A stretch of 39,040 bases of DNA, from positions 1 to 39,040 of the forward strand of contig CASFXA010000024.1 in assembly GCA_949298535.1 (NCBI GenBank), in the 5' to 3' direction. The stretch comes from an uncultured Oscillospiraceae bacterium (GTDB lineage Bacteria > Bacillota > Clostridia > Oscillospirales > Ruminococcaceae). Below are positions 32,107 through 39,040 of the stretch, piece after piece (within the stretch, counting starts at the first letter, position 1; every line of letters starts with the position of its first letter). The position numbers and the translations under genes are program-made. The notes under the pieces are model-generated. The model was not told the origin of the DNA, did not search any database, and saw only the letters and a list, made by a program, of their open reading frames with translations.

Positions 32107-32581
32107 ATATGGCTTGGTTCCAAGAAAATCCCGGCTGTTCTCCTTAAACGCCGGGAAAAGCGGAAGTCAAAAGGAGAAAAAATGAAAGCCCCCCGGGAGA
32201 AGTCAATGGTTCTTTCGCCAGCTGCCGGAAGAATCCCGGGAAAGTGATTGCTCTGTGCCTTCTTTGAAGAAAGTGGCAGGCAGAAACGGGCGGGATTTTT
32301 TGATGGAGGTTCAAAAACTCCAAGCGGGGGGAGGCGGGGGATGGGCAGCAGGAAACAGATTTCCTCCCACCCAACAGGACCGGCGCAAATTCTGCGGTTT
32401 TGAGAGCTTGTCCCCCAGTGCTTGTTTCTGCTGATGAATCCCCTTCCTGTTCCTGTCCCGGAAAGGGGTTCTGATTAGAAGAGTCCTTCCAGGATGCAGG
32501 CCGGCTTGCTCTCAAGGCCCAGGGGCCCCCGGAACAGCGGTTGGCCATTCCGGGAGCCCCTTTAGTCAGACGTTTTGTCTG
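32107..32581. other. 475-base intergenic region with a strong hairpin
   Basis: No supported gene. GGGGCCCCCGGAA (32522-32534) pairs with TTCCGGGAGCCCC (32548-32560) with one mismatch. It lies just past the stop of the minus-strand Cys-rich gene and may end that transcript, though no clear T-run follows on either strand. Confidence 0.4.
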
Positions 32582-32758
32582 TCAGCAGCTGCAACCGCAG
32601 CCGCAGCCGTTGCCGCAGCCATTGCCGCAGCCATTGTCATTGTTGTCGTTCCAGCTGCCGCAGCCGCCGTTGCAGAACAGCAGCAGAAGGATGATGATAA
32701 TCAGCAGGGTAGAATCATCCAGTCCGAACAGCCCCTTGTTGCATCCACAATTGCACAT
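32582..32758 (-). CDS. Cys/Gly/Asn-rich membrane micropeptide (copy 2)
   Basis: A 58-residue peptide that begins MCNCGCNKG, has a very hydrophobic helix at about 18-28 (LLIIIILLLLF) and ends in a repeated Asn/Gly/Cys tail (GCGNGCGNGCGCGCSC). It has 12 cysteines. GGAGG lies 9 bases before the ATG. It is a paralogue of the next gene upstream on the same strand, sharing an MC-x-CGCN-type start, a central helix and a Cys/Gly-rich tail. The dense cysteines suggest metal binding or cross-linking at a membrane or spore surface. I know similar short clostridial proteins only as hypothetical, so function is unknown. Confidence 0.72.
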   Translation of the reverse strand: MCNCGCNKGLFGLDDSTLLIIIILLLLFCNGGCGSWNDNNDNGCGNGCGNGCGCGCSC

Positions 32759-32824
32759 TACAGTGTACCTCCATCTTGATATTTTTTATGGACAGGCGGC
32801 GTCCGCCGCCGGGATGACGTTGCG

Positions 32825-32977
32825 TTATTGACAGCAGCACCCGCCGCAGGAGCAGGAATTATTGCTGCCGCCGCCGAAATAGAGCCACAGAATCACCATC
32901 AGCACCAGGATCTCCTGTCCGTTGAGGGAAAAGAGGGCATTTCCGCAGTTTCTGTTGCATCCGCAGTTTCCACACAT
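32825..32977 (-). CDS. Cys/Gly-rich membrane micropeptide (copy 1)
   Basis: A 50-residue peptide: a Cys-rich start (MCGNCGCNRNCGN), a hydrophobic helix (about residues 24-34, EILVLMVILWLYF region) and a tail GGGSNNSCSCGGCCCQ. It has 9 cysteines. The ATG at 32977 is preferred over an in-frame ATG at 32983 because GGAGG is then 8 bases away and the N-terminus aligns with its paralogue. It lies 66 bases upstream of copy 2 and is divergent from the Clp ATPase gene. Confidence 0.7.
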   Translation of the reverse strand: MCGNCGCNRNCGNALFSLNGQEILVLMVILWLYFGGGSNNSCSCGGCCCQ

Positions 32978-32983
32978 ACACAT

Positions 32984-33271
32984 GACCTCCGTTTTCTATT
33001 TTTTCATGACCATCCTATGCGGTATTTTGCCAAAAGGTTCGCCGGGACAGGTCATTTTTCGGGGAAAATCTGATTTTGGTTTGAACCGGTTGTTTCCCGG
33101 GCAGAATATCCTATGCAAAGGAGCAGCAGTGGGTTCCCGGTACAGCGGCAGCGGGATGGAGATCCACGGATGCTGTCTCGCATAACTGGGATTGTCCCTC
33201 CAATAGGATGGAAGGGGCGGTTTTGGTGTGTCTGTTTCTGCCGCCGATACCATGGGAACAGGAGCCGAATC
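32984..33271. other. Divergent spacer between Cys-rich pair and Clp ATPase
   Basis: ATCCTATGC occurs twice in the same direction (33012-33020 and 33108-33116), 96 bases apart. On the minus strand the second copy reads GCATAGGATA, which fits the CATAnnnTA form of a sigma-K -10. On the plus strand TTGAAC (33081-33086) has only a poor -10 (GAATAT) 17 bases on. No promoter can be fixed with confidence. Confidence 0.3.
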
Positions 33272-35572
33272 ATGTATCACTTCAGCGGTTATACAGTGAA
33301 AGCCAACAACGCGATCAATCATGCGATTGTCATTGCCCAGCAGCTGGGTCACACCTATGTGGGCAGCGAACATCTTCTTTTGGGACTGCTGCGGGAAAGC
33401 AGCGGCGTGGCCGCCGGGATTTTGTCGAGAAAACAAATCACCTACGATCAGGTGAACCGGGCAGTTGTCCGGGCGATGGGGCGGGGGGTCTGTTCCGCCC
33501 TCTCTCCGGATGATTTTTCCTCCCATTGCCGTCAGATTCTGGAGCGAAGCGGCGCGGAAGCCAAGAGTATGGGACTGCTGCTGACAGGGACGGAGCATCT
33601 GTTATTGGCCATGGTCCGGGAGCCGGACAGCTTTGCCCTCCGCTATTTGCTGGACAGCGGATTGGACTGCGTGGAAGTCACCCGCTTGATTGGGGAAGCA
33701 ATGATGGCGGATCCAGGGGAAACGGGACAGGAGCGCCGGGGCAGAGCGGCGTCCAAACAGTCCAAAGCGCCGGGAGGGAGGACGCCGGTGCTGGATAAAT
33801 ATGGACGGGATTTAACAGAACTGGCCCGGAATGGGGCGTTGGATCCAGTCATTGGACGGGAACGGGAGATCCAGCGGGTGATTCAGATTCTCACCAGAAG
33901 GACAAAAAATAACCCCTGCCTCATTGGAGAGACCGGGGTGGGCAAAACTGCTATTGTGGAAGGCCTGGCGCAGCGGATGGTGGCGGGGAGCGTACCGGAG
34001 GAGCTGACGGAGAAGCGCCTGGTGACAGTAGATTTGACGGCGGTGGTGGCCGGAACCAAGTATCGGGGAGATTTTGAGGAGCGGATCCGGACCATGATGG
34101 AAGAGGTGGTGGCGGCGGGAAATATCATTCTTTTCATCGATGAACTCCACACCATTATGGGAGTGGGGGCCGCGGAAGGGGCGGTGGATGCCGCCAACAT
34201 TATGAAGCCGCAGCTGGCCAGGGGACAGTTCCAGGTGGTGGGAGCCACCACCACGGCGGAATACCGCAAAACCATTGAGCGGGATGGCGCTCTGGAGCGC
34301 CGTTTCCAAAGTGTGCTGGTGGAGGAGCCTTCTCCGGAGGACGCGGTGGCGATTATCCGGGGACTGCGGGAGCGATATGAACAGCATCACCGGGTCCGCA
34401 TCACCGATGAAGCCATCGAAGCGGCGGTAGCCCTTTCCACCCGATATGACAGCGGCCGTTTTTTGCCGGATAAGGCCATTGATCTCATCGATGAGGCGGC
34501 GTCCCGCCAGAGGCTGACCACATCCCGGAGAAGAAGCCCCCTTTCCATTGGCAGGGAGGAGATTGCGCAGGTGGTATCCCAAACCACCGGCATTGATCTG
34601 GGACGGGTAAACGAGGAACAGAGCCAGCGCCTGTCCCATTTGGAGGAGCAGATCAGAACAAAAATGGTGGGACAGGAAGAAGCGGTTCGCCTGGTGTGCA
34701 GCGCCATCCGTCGGGGGCGGGTTGGTTTGCGGGACCCCGCCCGTCCCGTGGGCAGCTTTTTGTTCCTGGGCCCTACAGGTGTGGGAAAAACGCAGCTGTG
34801 CCGGGCGCTGGGGGAATGTCTGATGGGGGACGCATCCAGCGTCATCCGGTTGGATATGTCGGAGTATATGGAGAAGCACAGTGTTTCCCGCCTGATTGGC
34901 GCGCCCCCCGGTTATTTGGGCTATGATGAGGGAGGACAGCTGACCGAGAAGATCCGCCGAAAGCCCTATGCGGTGGTGCTTTTTGATGAAATTGAAAAGG
35001 CCCACCCCGATGTTTGCAACCTGCTGCTGCAGATCCTGGAGGAAGGGCAGCTGACCGACAGTCAGGGGCGGAAAGCGGTTTTCCGCAACGCCGTAATCAT
35101 CCTTACCTCCAACGTAGGCGCTTCTTTTATGACCAACCGCAGGAGCATGGGATTTCGCAGTTCTCCGGCGTCGGGAGAAAAGCCGGAATACTATGATGAG
35201 GTGATGAGCCAGGTGCGGCAGACGTTCCGGCCAGAATTTCTCAATCGTCTGGATGAGATTGTGCTGTTCCATCCTCTCACCAGGGAAGAACTGCGAACCA
35301 TTGCCGCGATGCAGCTGGAGGAGGTTCGGGTCCGTTTGGCAAAAATGGAGATTACAGCGGAGTTTACCCCCGCTGCGGTGGAACTGATTGCCCAGGCGGG
35401 TTACGATCAGCCCTATGGGGCGAGACCCCTCCGCCGGGCGGTCCATAACCGGGTGGAGGATCCTTTGGCGGATGATATTTTGGCGGGGCATATTCGCCCG
35501 GGAGATCGGGTGATCTGCGACACCCAGGGAGACCGATTGGTGATTCAGGCGGCGGTTTCCGCCTGGCGCTGA
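33272..35572 (+). CDS. ClpC/ClpA-type AAA+ unfoldase lacking the M domain
   Basis: The 766-residue protein has a Clp-N domain (two repeats, residues 1-145), D1 (Walker A GETGVGKT 219-226, Walker B LFIDE 287-291, pore [10 protein letters not shown] 260-269) and D2 (Walker A GPTGVGKT 500-507, Walker B LFDE 570-573, pore GYLGYDEGG 547-555). A possible ClpP-docking tripeptide MGF is at 626-628. In ClpC an M domain of about 50 residues, which binds adaptors such as MecA, joins D1 and D2. Here only about 15 residues ([12 protein letters not shown] region) fill that place, so the layout is ClpA-like. AGGAG precedes the ATG at 33272. No mcsA, mcsB or ctsR genes are adjacent. Confidence 0.88.
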   Translation: MYHFSGYTVKANNAINHAIVIAQQLGHTYVGSEHLLLGLLRESSGVAAGILSRKQITYDQVNRAVVRAMGRGVCSALSPDDFSSHCRQILERSGAEAKSMGLLLTGTEHLLLAMVREPDSFALRYLLDSGLDCVEVTRLIGEAMMADPGETGQERRGRAASKQSKAPGGRTPVLDKYGRDLTELARNGALDPVIGREREIQRVIQILTRRTKNNPCLIGETGVGKTAIVEGLAQRMVAGSVPEELTEKRLVTVDLTAVVAGTKYRGDFEERIRTMMEEVVAAGNIILFIDELHTIMGVGAAEGAVDAANIMKPQLARGQFQVVGATTTAEYRKTIERDGALERRFQSVLVEEPSPEDAVAIIRGLRERYEQHHRVRITDEAIEAAVALSTRYDSGRFLPDKAIDLIDEAASRQRLTTSRRRSPLSIGREEIAQVVSQTTGIDLGRVNEEQSQRLSHLEEQIRTKMVGQEEAVRLVCSAIRRGRVGLRDPARPVGSFLFLGPTGVGKTQLCRALGECLMGDASSVIRLDMSEYMEKHSVSRLIGAPPGYLGYDEGGQLTEKIRRKPYAVVLFDEIEKAHPDVCNLLLQILEEGQLTDSQGRKAVFRNAVIILTSNVGASFMTNRRSMGFRSSPASGEKPEYYDEVMSQVRQTFRPEFLNRLDEIVLFHPLTREELRTIAAMQLEEVRVRLAKMEITAEFTPAAVELIAQAGYDQPYGARPLRRAVHNRVEDPLADDILAGHIRPGDRVICDTQGDRLVIQAAVSAWR

Positions 35573-35722
35573 AAAGGCCGATCTCCGGCTGAGGCAGGAA
35601 TTGCACAGGAAAAATTTCCGATCTGCGGACCAGCATCGCGACTTGTCGCTCACCTTGCCGGATGTGAGATTCCACGTTTTTATTTCTCTCCGCAGCGCCG
35701 GGATTTTTCCTGCGCGAAGGCA

Positions 35723-35762
35723 TACAAAGGGCATGGCCTCTCTGGAAGCCATGCCCTTTGTA
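35723..35762. terminator. Perfect 15-bp hairpin between convergent genes
   Basis: TACAAAGGGCATGGC (35723-35737) pairs perfectly with 35748-35762 around a 10-base loop. No T-run follows on either strand. It lies between the Clp ATPase and the metallopeptidase, where a two-way terminator is expected. Confidence 0.5.
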
Positions 35763-35838
35763 CAAATTCATCCATTTGGGAGTAAAGCCGTCCGCAACTT
35801 TATCCGCTGAAATTCCGCTGCTGCGGCAGAAACTTTTC

Positions 35839-36597
35839 CTATTCTGCTTCTTCCTCCCGGATCGTTTCGTTATCGTACCAGAAAGCGGTGGGGATTTCCT
35901 TCAGCCGGGCCCGTTTTTGCCGCCAATCCGGCATCCATAGGTCCATCTGCCGGTGAAAGCGGGAGGAGTGATCGGGATAGAGAAAATGGGCCAGCTCGTG
36001 AACGATCACATATTCGATACACTCCACCGGGGCCTGAACCAAGGCTTTGTTCAGGGTGATCGCCTTTTTGCCGGGAGTGCAGCTGCCCCAGCGGCTGCGC
36101 ATCAGCCGGATCCGAAGCTGAGGAAAGGGCACATCCCGGGATTTTGCAAGGGGATAGACTCGTTCCAACAGGGCGGAAAATACCTGCCGGCAGTATTGGT
36201 CGGAAAAATCTTTCAGCATCCGCCGTACCGCTTCCCGATCACCAGGGTCCGGCAGAGTGAGACGCAAAGTGTCTCCGGACAGGGCCGCTCCCAAGTGACC
36301 GCCTGTCACCAGGAGGGTGATGGATCGCCCCAGGCAAAGAAGCTGCTGTCCACAGCGGTAGGAAGGCTCAAAGGTCTGGGAAGGGGGACAGCTGGCTTTG
36401 ACCCGATGGATCCACTCTATTTTGGACAGCAGGAAGCGATCAATTTCCCGTTGGGCAAGGCGAAAGGGAGCGGAAACCAGCACCTCTCCGTCGGGATGGA
36501 TCCGGAGATTAAGATTTTTTACTTTTTTCCGGGTGAGGGTATATTCCAGCGTGCCGAACGCTCCGGAAAGAGCGCGGCGCTGAGGGTGCTGATCCAT
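35839..36597 (-). CDS. YgjP-type M48-like metallopeptidase (DUF45)
   Basis: A 252-residue protein with the zinc-protease motif HELAH at 200-204, a third ligand near H210, and the family marker RWGSC at 169-173 (SRWGSCTPGKKAITLN). The N-terminal half is a beta-rich domain. YgjP/SprT relatives are cytoplasmic metalloproteases of little-known role. AAAGGAG precedes the ATG at 36597; the 103-codon upstream extension has no family similarity and is rejected. It is downstream of, and on the same strand as, the acyl-CoA synthetase, but 383 bases separate them. Confidence 0.85.
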   Translation of the reverse strand: MDQHPQRRALSGAFGTLEYTLTRKKVKNLNLRIHPDGEVLVSAPFRLAQREIDRFLLSKIEWIHRVKASCPPSQTFEPSYRCGQQLLCLGRSITLLVTGGHLGAALSGDTLRLTLPDPGDREAVRRMLKDFSDQYCRQVFSALLERVYPLAKSRDVPFPQLRIRLMRSRWGSCTPGKKAITLNKALVQAPVECIEYVIVHELAHFLYPDHSSRFHRQMDLWMPDWRQKRARLKEIPTAFWYDNETIREEEAE

Positions 36598-36980
36598 AAA
36601 AGGACTCCTTTCAGAAAATGCGCGAAACACCAGGGAGGCGCTCTTGGAGGAACCGTAAGGTCCAAAAGAAGCGGGCTGAGAGTAGTCTTGCCTCCCGAAG
36701 GGCTTTTCCCGGGGGATGAAGAGGAAAATGGGGGGATTCTCATCAGAGCGACGGTTTCGTCTTTCCGGGGGCCTGCGATGTCCGCTCCGATCCCCGCAAC
36801 CGGCAATCCCGGGCGTTGGGGGAGGGAAAGGCGGCGGAGAATGGCGTCCACAGGGAAAAAACGGTGCTGCGGACATCGGGGAACACAGACAAGGGCGACA
36901 ATACAACCGGTACTGCCGCCCTGAAAATTTTTCTCGGAGCCCAAGCCGAATTTCCCGCGGCCTGGGATCAGGCCGGCAAC
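36598..36980. other. 383-base intergenic region, no gene seen
   Basis: It lies between the acyl-CoA synthetase stop and the YgjP start. A short hairpin GGCCTG/CAGGCC (36959-36974) follows the synthetase stop but has no T-run. No other motif was found. Confidence 0.4.
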
Positions 36981-38657
36981 TCAGGCTTTGGCCTGCTGAT
37001 TTGCCAGATGATTGGAAGCCTCCCGCAGCTTGTTGCGGATGATCTTGCCGGAAGTGGTTTTGGGCAGCTCCGCCACATACTCCACCACCCGGGGATACTT
37101 ATAGGGAGCGGTCTGTTTCTTGACGTAGTTTTGCAGCTCCTTGGTGAGGGCTTCGGTAGGTTCCCACCCCTGTTCCAGCACAATGGTGGCTTTTACTACC
37201 TGGCCGCGGATGGGGTCCGGAGCGCCGGTGATGGCGCATTCCCGAACGGAGGGGTGGGTCATCAGCACGCTTTCGATTTCAAAGGGGCCAATGCGGTAGG
37301 CGGAACATTTAATCATATCATCATTGCGGCCGACGAACCAATAATACCCCTCTTCATCCATCCAGCAGACGTCGCCGGTGTGGTAAATGTAATGTTCATC
37401 ATAGGCGGGCACCACCTTTCCGTCCCGCATATAGCCGTAGAACAATCCCTCCGGAAAATAGATGCCCAGATTCCGGATCACCAGCTCTCCCTCCTCGCCG
37501 GGGAGACAGGGTTTGCCGTCGCTGTTGAGCAGGGCGATGTCGTAGAGGGGAGAAGGCTTGCCCATGGAACCGGCCTTTGGGGGGAACCAGCCATAGTTGG
37601 CCACCAGCACGCTGCTTTCCGACTGACCGTACCCTTCGTGAATGGTCAGTCCGGTCACCTCCTCGAACTCCCGGACAATCTCCGGGGAGAGGGGTTCTCC
37701 GGCGGTGCAGCAGTGGTGGACGGAGGCGAAGTCCTCCCGGGTCAGCCCCTCCCGCATCATGAAGCGATAAATGGTGCCGGGAACGCAGATGGTGGTGGGC
37801 TTATAGCGGGCGATGACATCGATGAGGTGCCGGGGATTGAATTTATTGTCGGCGTCATAACCCAACATGGCGGTGCCTGCCAGCCACTGGCCATAGATGC
37901 AGCCCCAGCCGAATTTGGCCCAGCCGGAATCCACCACCGTCAGGTGCAGTCCGTTATTCTCCACCTGCTGCCAGTAAGCGGCGGTGGGGATATGTCCCAA
38001 GGGATAGGACTGGCGATGAACCACCATTTTGGGGTACCCGGTGGTACCGGAGGTGAAATAGATAATCATGGGATCCTCGGCGGTGAGGGTGGAATCCACA
38101 ATAAAACTGTCGTCTGCTTCCTCGATCCCCTTGGAAAAATCCAGCCATCCCTCCCGGGGAGCCCCCACCAGGGCGATATGCTCCAAAGTGGGACATTTTT
38201 CCAGGCTTTCTTCCACCTGCTGCAGCACCCATGGATCCTCCACGGCGATGAGCAGCTTGACCCCGGCGGCATTGATGCGGTACACGAGGTCCTTGGAAGC
38301 CATTTGGTAGGAACAGGGGATCAGAATGGCCCCCAGGCGATGAAGGGCCACAGCAGTCACCCAGTACTCCCAGCGGCGTTTGAGCTGAATGATGACCCGG
38401 TCCCCCTTGCCGATCCCAAGGCTGCGAAGGTAGCAGGCTGTTTTGCGGGAAAGGCGGGAGATGTCCCGGAAGGTGAAATAACGCTCCTCCCCATGATCGT
38501 TGCAGTACAGCAGCGCCAGCTTTTCCGGCTCCTCCGCGCTCCAGGCGTCCACCACATGGGTGGCAAAGTTGAAGTTGGCGGGATAGCGCAGGCGGTAGTT
38601 GGCCTTGAAATCCTCATAAGTGGCGTAATCTGTTCTGCCGATAAATTTTTCGATCAT
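36981..38657 (-). CDS. AMP-forming acyl-CoA synthetase (medium-chain type)
   Basis: A 558-residue ANL-superfamily enzyme that activates a carboxylic acid to its CoA thioester through an acyl-adenylate. The ATP loop TSGTTGYPK is at 202-210; HEGYGQSES, YHTGDVCWMDEEGYYWFVGR and the C-terminal lysine of LPKTTSGKI (K538) are all present. It is closest in feel to the medium-chain acyl-CoA synthetases (ACSM/MACS), which take medium-chain, branched or aromatic acids. AAGGAG lies 8 bases before the ATG at 38657; the 100-codon extension upstream runs through the T-box leader and is not coding. Expression is governed by the T-box upstream. Confidence 0.9.
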   Translation of the reverse strand: MIEKFIGRTDYATYEDFKANYRLRYPANFNFATHVVDAWSAEEPEKLALLYCNDHGEERYFTFRDISRLSRKTACYLRSLGIGKGDRVIIQLKRRWEYWVTAVALHRLGAILIPCSYQMASKDLVYRINAAGVKLLIAVEDPWVLQQVEESLEKCPTLEHIALVGAPREGWLDFSKGIEEADDSFIVDSTLTAEDPMIIYFTSGTTGYPKMVVHRQSYPLGHIPTAAYWQQVENNGLHLTVVDSGWAKFGWGCIYGQWLAGTAMLGYDADNKFNPRHLIDVIARYKPTTICVPGTIYRFMMREGLTREDFASVHHCCTAGEPLSPEIVREFEEVTGLTIHEGYGQSESSVLVANYGWFPPKAGSMGKPSPLYDIALLNSDGKPCLPGEEGELVIRNLGIYFPEGLFYGYMRDGKVVPAYDEHYIYHTGDVCWMDEEGYYWFVGRNDDMIKCSAYRIGPFEIESVLMTHPSVRECAITGAPDPIRGQVVKATIVLEQGWEPTEALTKELQNYVKKQTAPYKYPRVVEYVAELPKTTSGKIIRNKLREASNHLANQQAKA

Positions 38658-38713
38658 GGTACATTCTCCTTCCAGCGTTGTGGTGAAGGCCGTTTCCCGG
38701 GGTGGCAAGGGGA

Positions 38714-38748
38714 TAAAAAAACACGCCCTGCTGTAGAACAGGACGTGT
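38714..38748 (-). terminator. T-box regulated terminator
   Basis: On the minus strand ACACGTCCTG (38748-38739) pairs with CAGGGCGTGT (38730-38721, one G-U pair), followed by a run of T. It competes with the antiterminator that contains the T-box. Confidence 0.85.
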
Positions 38749-39005
38749 GACACGCGGTACCACCTGAATTCGTGTCCAAAGGACACGCACTTTAACCAAA
38801 ACGGAAACGAGCGGTTTCGATTTTGTACCCCTTGTAACGTGGGGGAAGCACGTCGGAGTCTACTGAGGCGAAGATTCACCGGTTCGGTCCGCGACTCTGA
38901 GGCTACTTGGGCAGGTTCCGAACGCGGCGTCCCACCGACCCGCCGCTCTCTGTGCATCGAAGCTCCTGCTTACTACTCCTCTTCCCAGTCTTTGTCTGTG
39001 ATTGT
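38714..39005 (-). ncRNA. T-box riboswitch leader of the acyl-CoA synthetase
   Basis: A complete T-box leader. The T-box core AGGTGGTACCGCG is at 38765-38753. The antiterminator stem GACACG/CGTGTC surrounds it, and the terminator follows. Stem I shows AGTA in GAGGAGTAGTAA, the AGAGAG motif and the distal GGTCGGTGGGAC loop. Within the specifier loop, closed by GAGG/CCTC below and GCAGG/CCTGC above, the 3' side reads CAA-GTA-G. By analogy with the usual GAA-codon-purine pattern the specifier would be GUA (valine, 38906-38904); this codon call is tentative. The UGGU bulge needs a tRNA ending ACCA, compatible with tRNA-Val. Uncharged tRNA would allow read-through into the synthetase. Confidence 0.88.
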
Positions 39006-39010
39006 TTTCT

Positions 39011-39039
39011 ACTTTATCACCGCAAAGGGAAAATGTCAA
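39011..39039 (-). promoter_or_regulatory. Promoter of the T-box / acyl-CoA synthetase transcript
   Basis: On the minus strand TTGACA (39039-39034) and TAAAGT (39016-39011) are 17 bases apart, with TGA before the -10 (extended form). It lies at the very end of the window. Confidence 0.82.
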
Positions 39040-39040
39040 G

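Noticed and set aside
32144..32548. 134-codon minus-strand frame in the gap after pfkA
   Set aside because: There is no good ribosome site, the composition is random-like, and it overlaps the pfkA downstream region and a strong hairpin.
33812..35752. 646-codon open frame on the minus strand
   Set aside because: It is antisense to the Clp ATPase and has no recognisable features.
36598..36906. 103-codon N-terminal extension of the YgjP-type protein
   Set aside because: The extension is Pro/Arg/Ser-rich without family similarity, and AAAGGAG marks the ATG at 36597.
38658..38957. 100-codon N-terminal extension of the acyl-CoA synthetase
   Set aside because: It passes straight through the T-box and terminator, and the AAGGAG-preceded ATG at 38657 gives a normal family start.

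Overview
The window looks like chromosome of a GC-rich, spore-former-type member of the Firmicutes, most likely Clostridia of the Oscillospiraceae/Ruminococcaceae kind. The reasons are strong AGGAGG ribosome sites, TTGACA/TATAAT promoters with 17-base spacers, a T-box leader, an SdpR/SdpI pair, and the Firmicutes order hprK - PHP phosphatase - murB - whiA - dnaE - pfkA. Apart from the extreme left edge, it reads as host chromosome. No tRNA, rRNA, CRISPR array or phage module was seen.

Layout. (1) 1-850: the last 65 codons of a large serine recombinase (right end of an integrated element) abut an XRE-type regulator that has lost its DNA-binding N-terminus. (2) 0.95-3.5 kb: autoregulated sdpR-sdpI, a small zinc-ribbon membrane protein and a multi-pass membrane protein. 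(3) 3.7-11.2 kb: a cell-surface block. It holds an anchored PIG-L deacetylase, a GT2-GtrA fusion, a phosphodiester glycosidase and an unknown anchored protein in one tightly packed operon, then a convergent serine-hydrolase lipoprotein and a divergent CapA-like lipoprotein. (4) 11.5-16.5 kb: an Old-Yellow-Enzyme/FAD/Fe-S reductase divergent from a SorC-type regulator, then phenylacetate-CoA ligase with a tandem-ACT protein. (5) 16.7-19.1 kb: a TVP38 membrane protein, and a DUF4364 - membrane protein - luxS operon. (6) 19.6-22.3 kb, minus strand: a GT4 glycosyltransferase and a COG2509-type flavoprotein. (7) 22.6-32.1 kb: the hprK...dnaE operon and pfkA, with an HMG-CoA-lyase-like gene inserted whose only sensible start codon is ATT. 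(8) 32.5-35.6 kb: two tandem Cys/Gly-rich membrane micropeptides, divergent from a Clp ATPase that lacks the ClpC middle domain. (9) 35.8-39.04 kb, minus strand: a YgjP-type metallopeptidase and an AMP-forming acyl-CoA synthetase whose leader is a complete T-box riboswitch with its promoter.

How it fits together. HprK and PfkA sit on the carbon-control/glycolysis axis, MurB supplies peptidoglycan precursor, and WhiA and DnaE serve growth and replication. The 3.7-11.2 kb block probably remodels a cell-envelope glycan. The two CoA ligases, the ACT protein and the HMGL-like lyase suggest organic-acid or amino-acid fermentation, and the T-box ties one ligase to tRNA charging.

The items most worth a second look are the T-box on the acyl-CoA synthetase, the Cys/Gly-rich micropeptide pair, the ATT-start lyase, the M-domain-less Clp ATPase, and the element insertion in the XRE gene.
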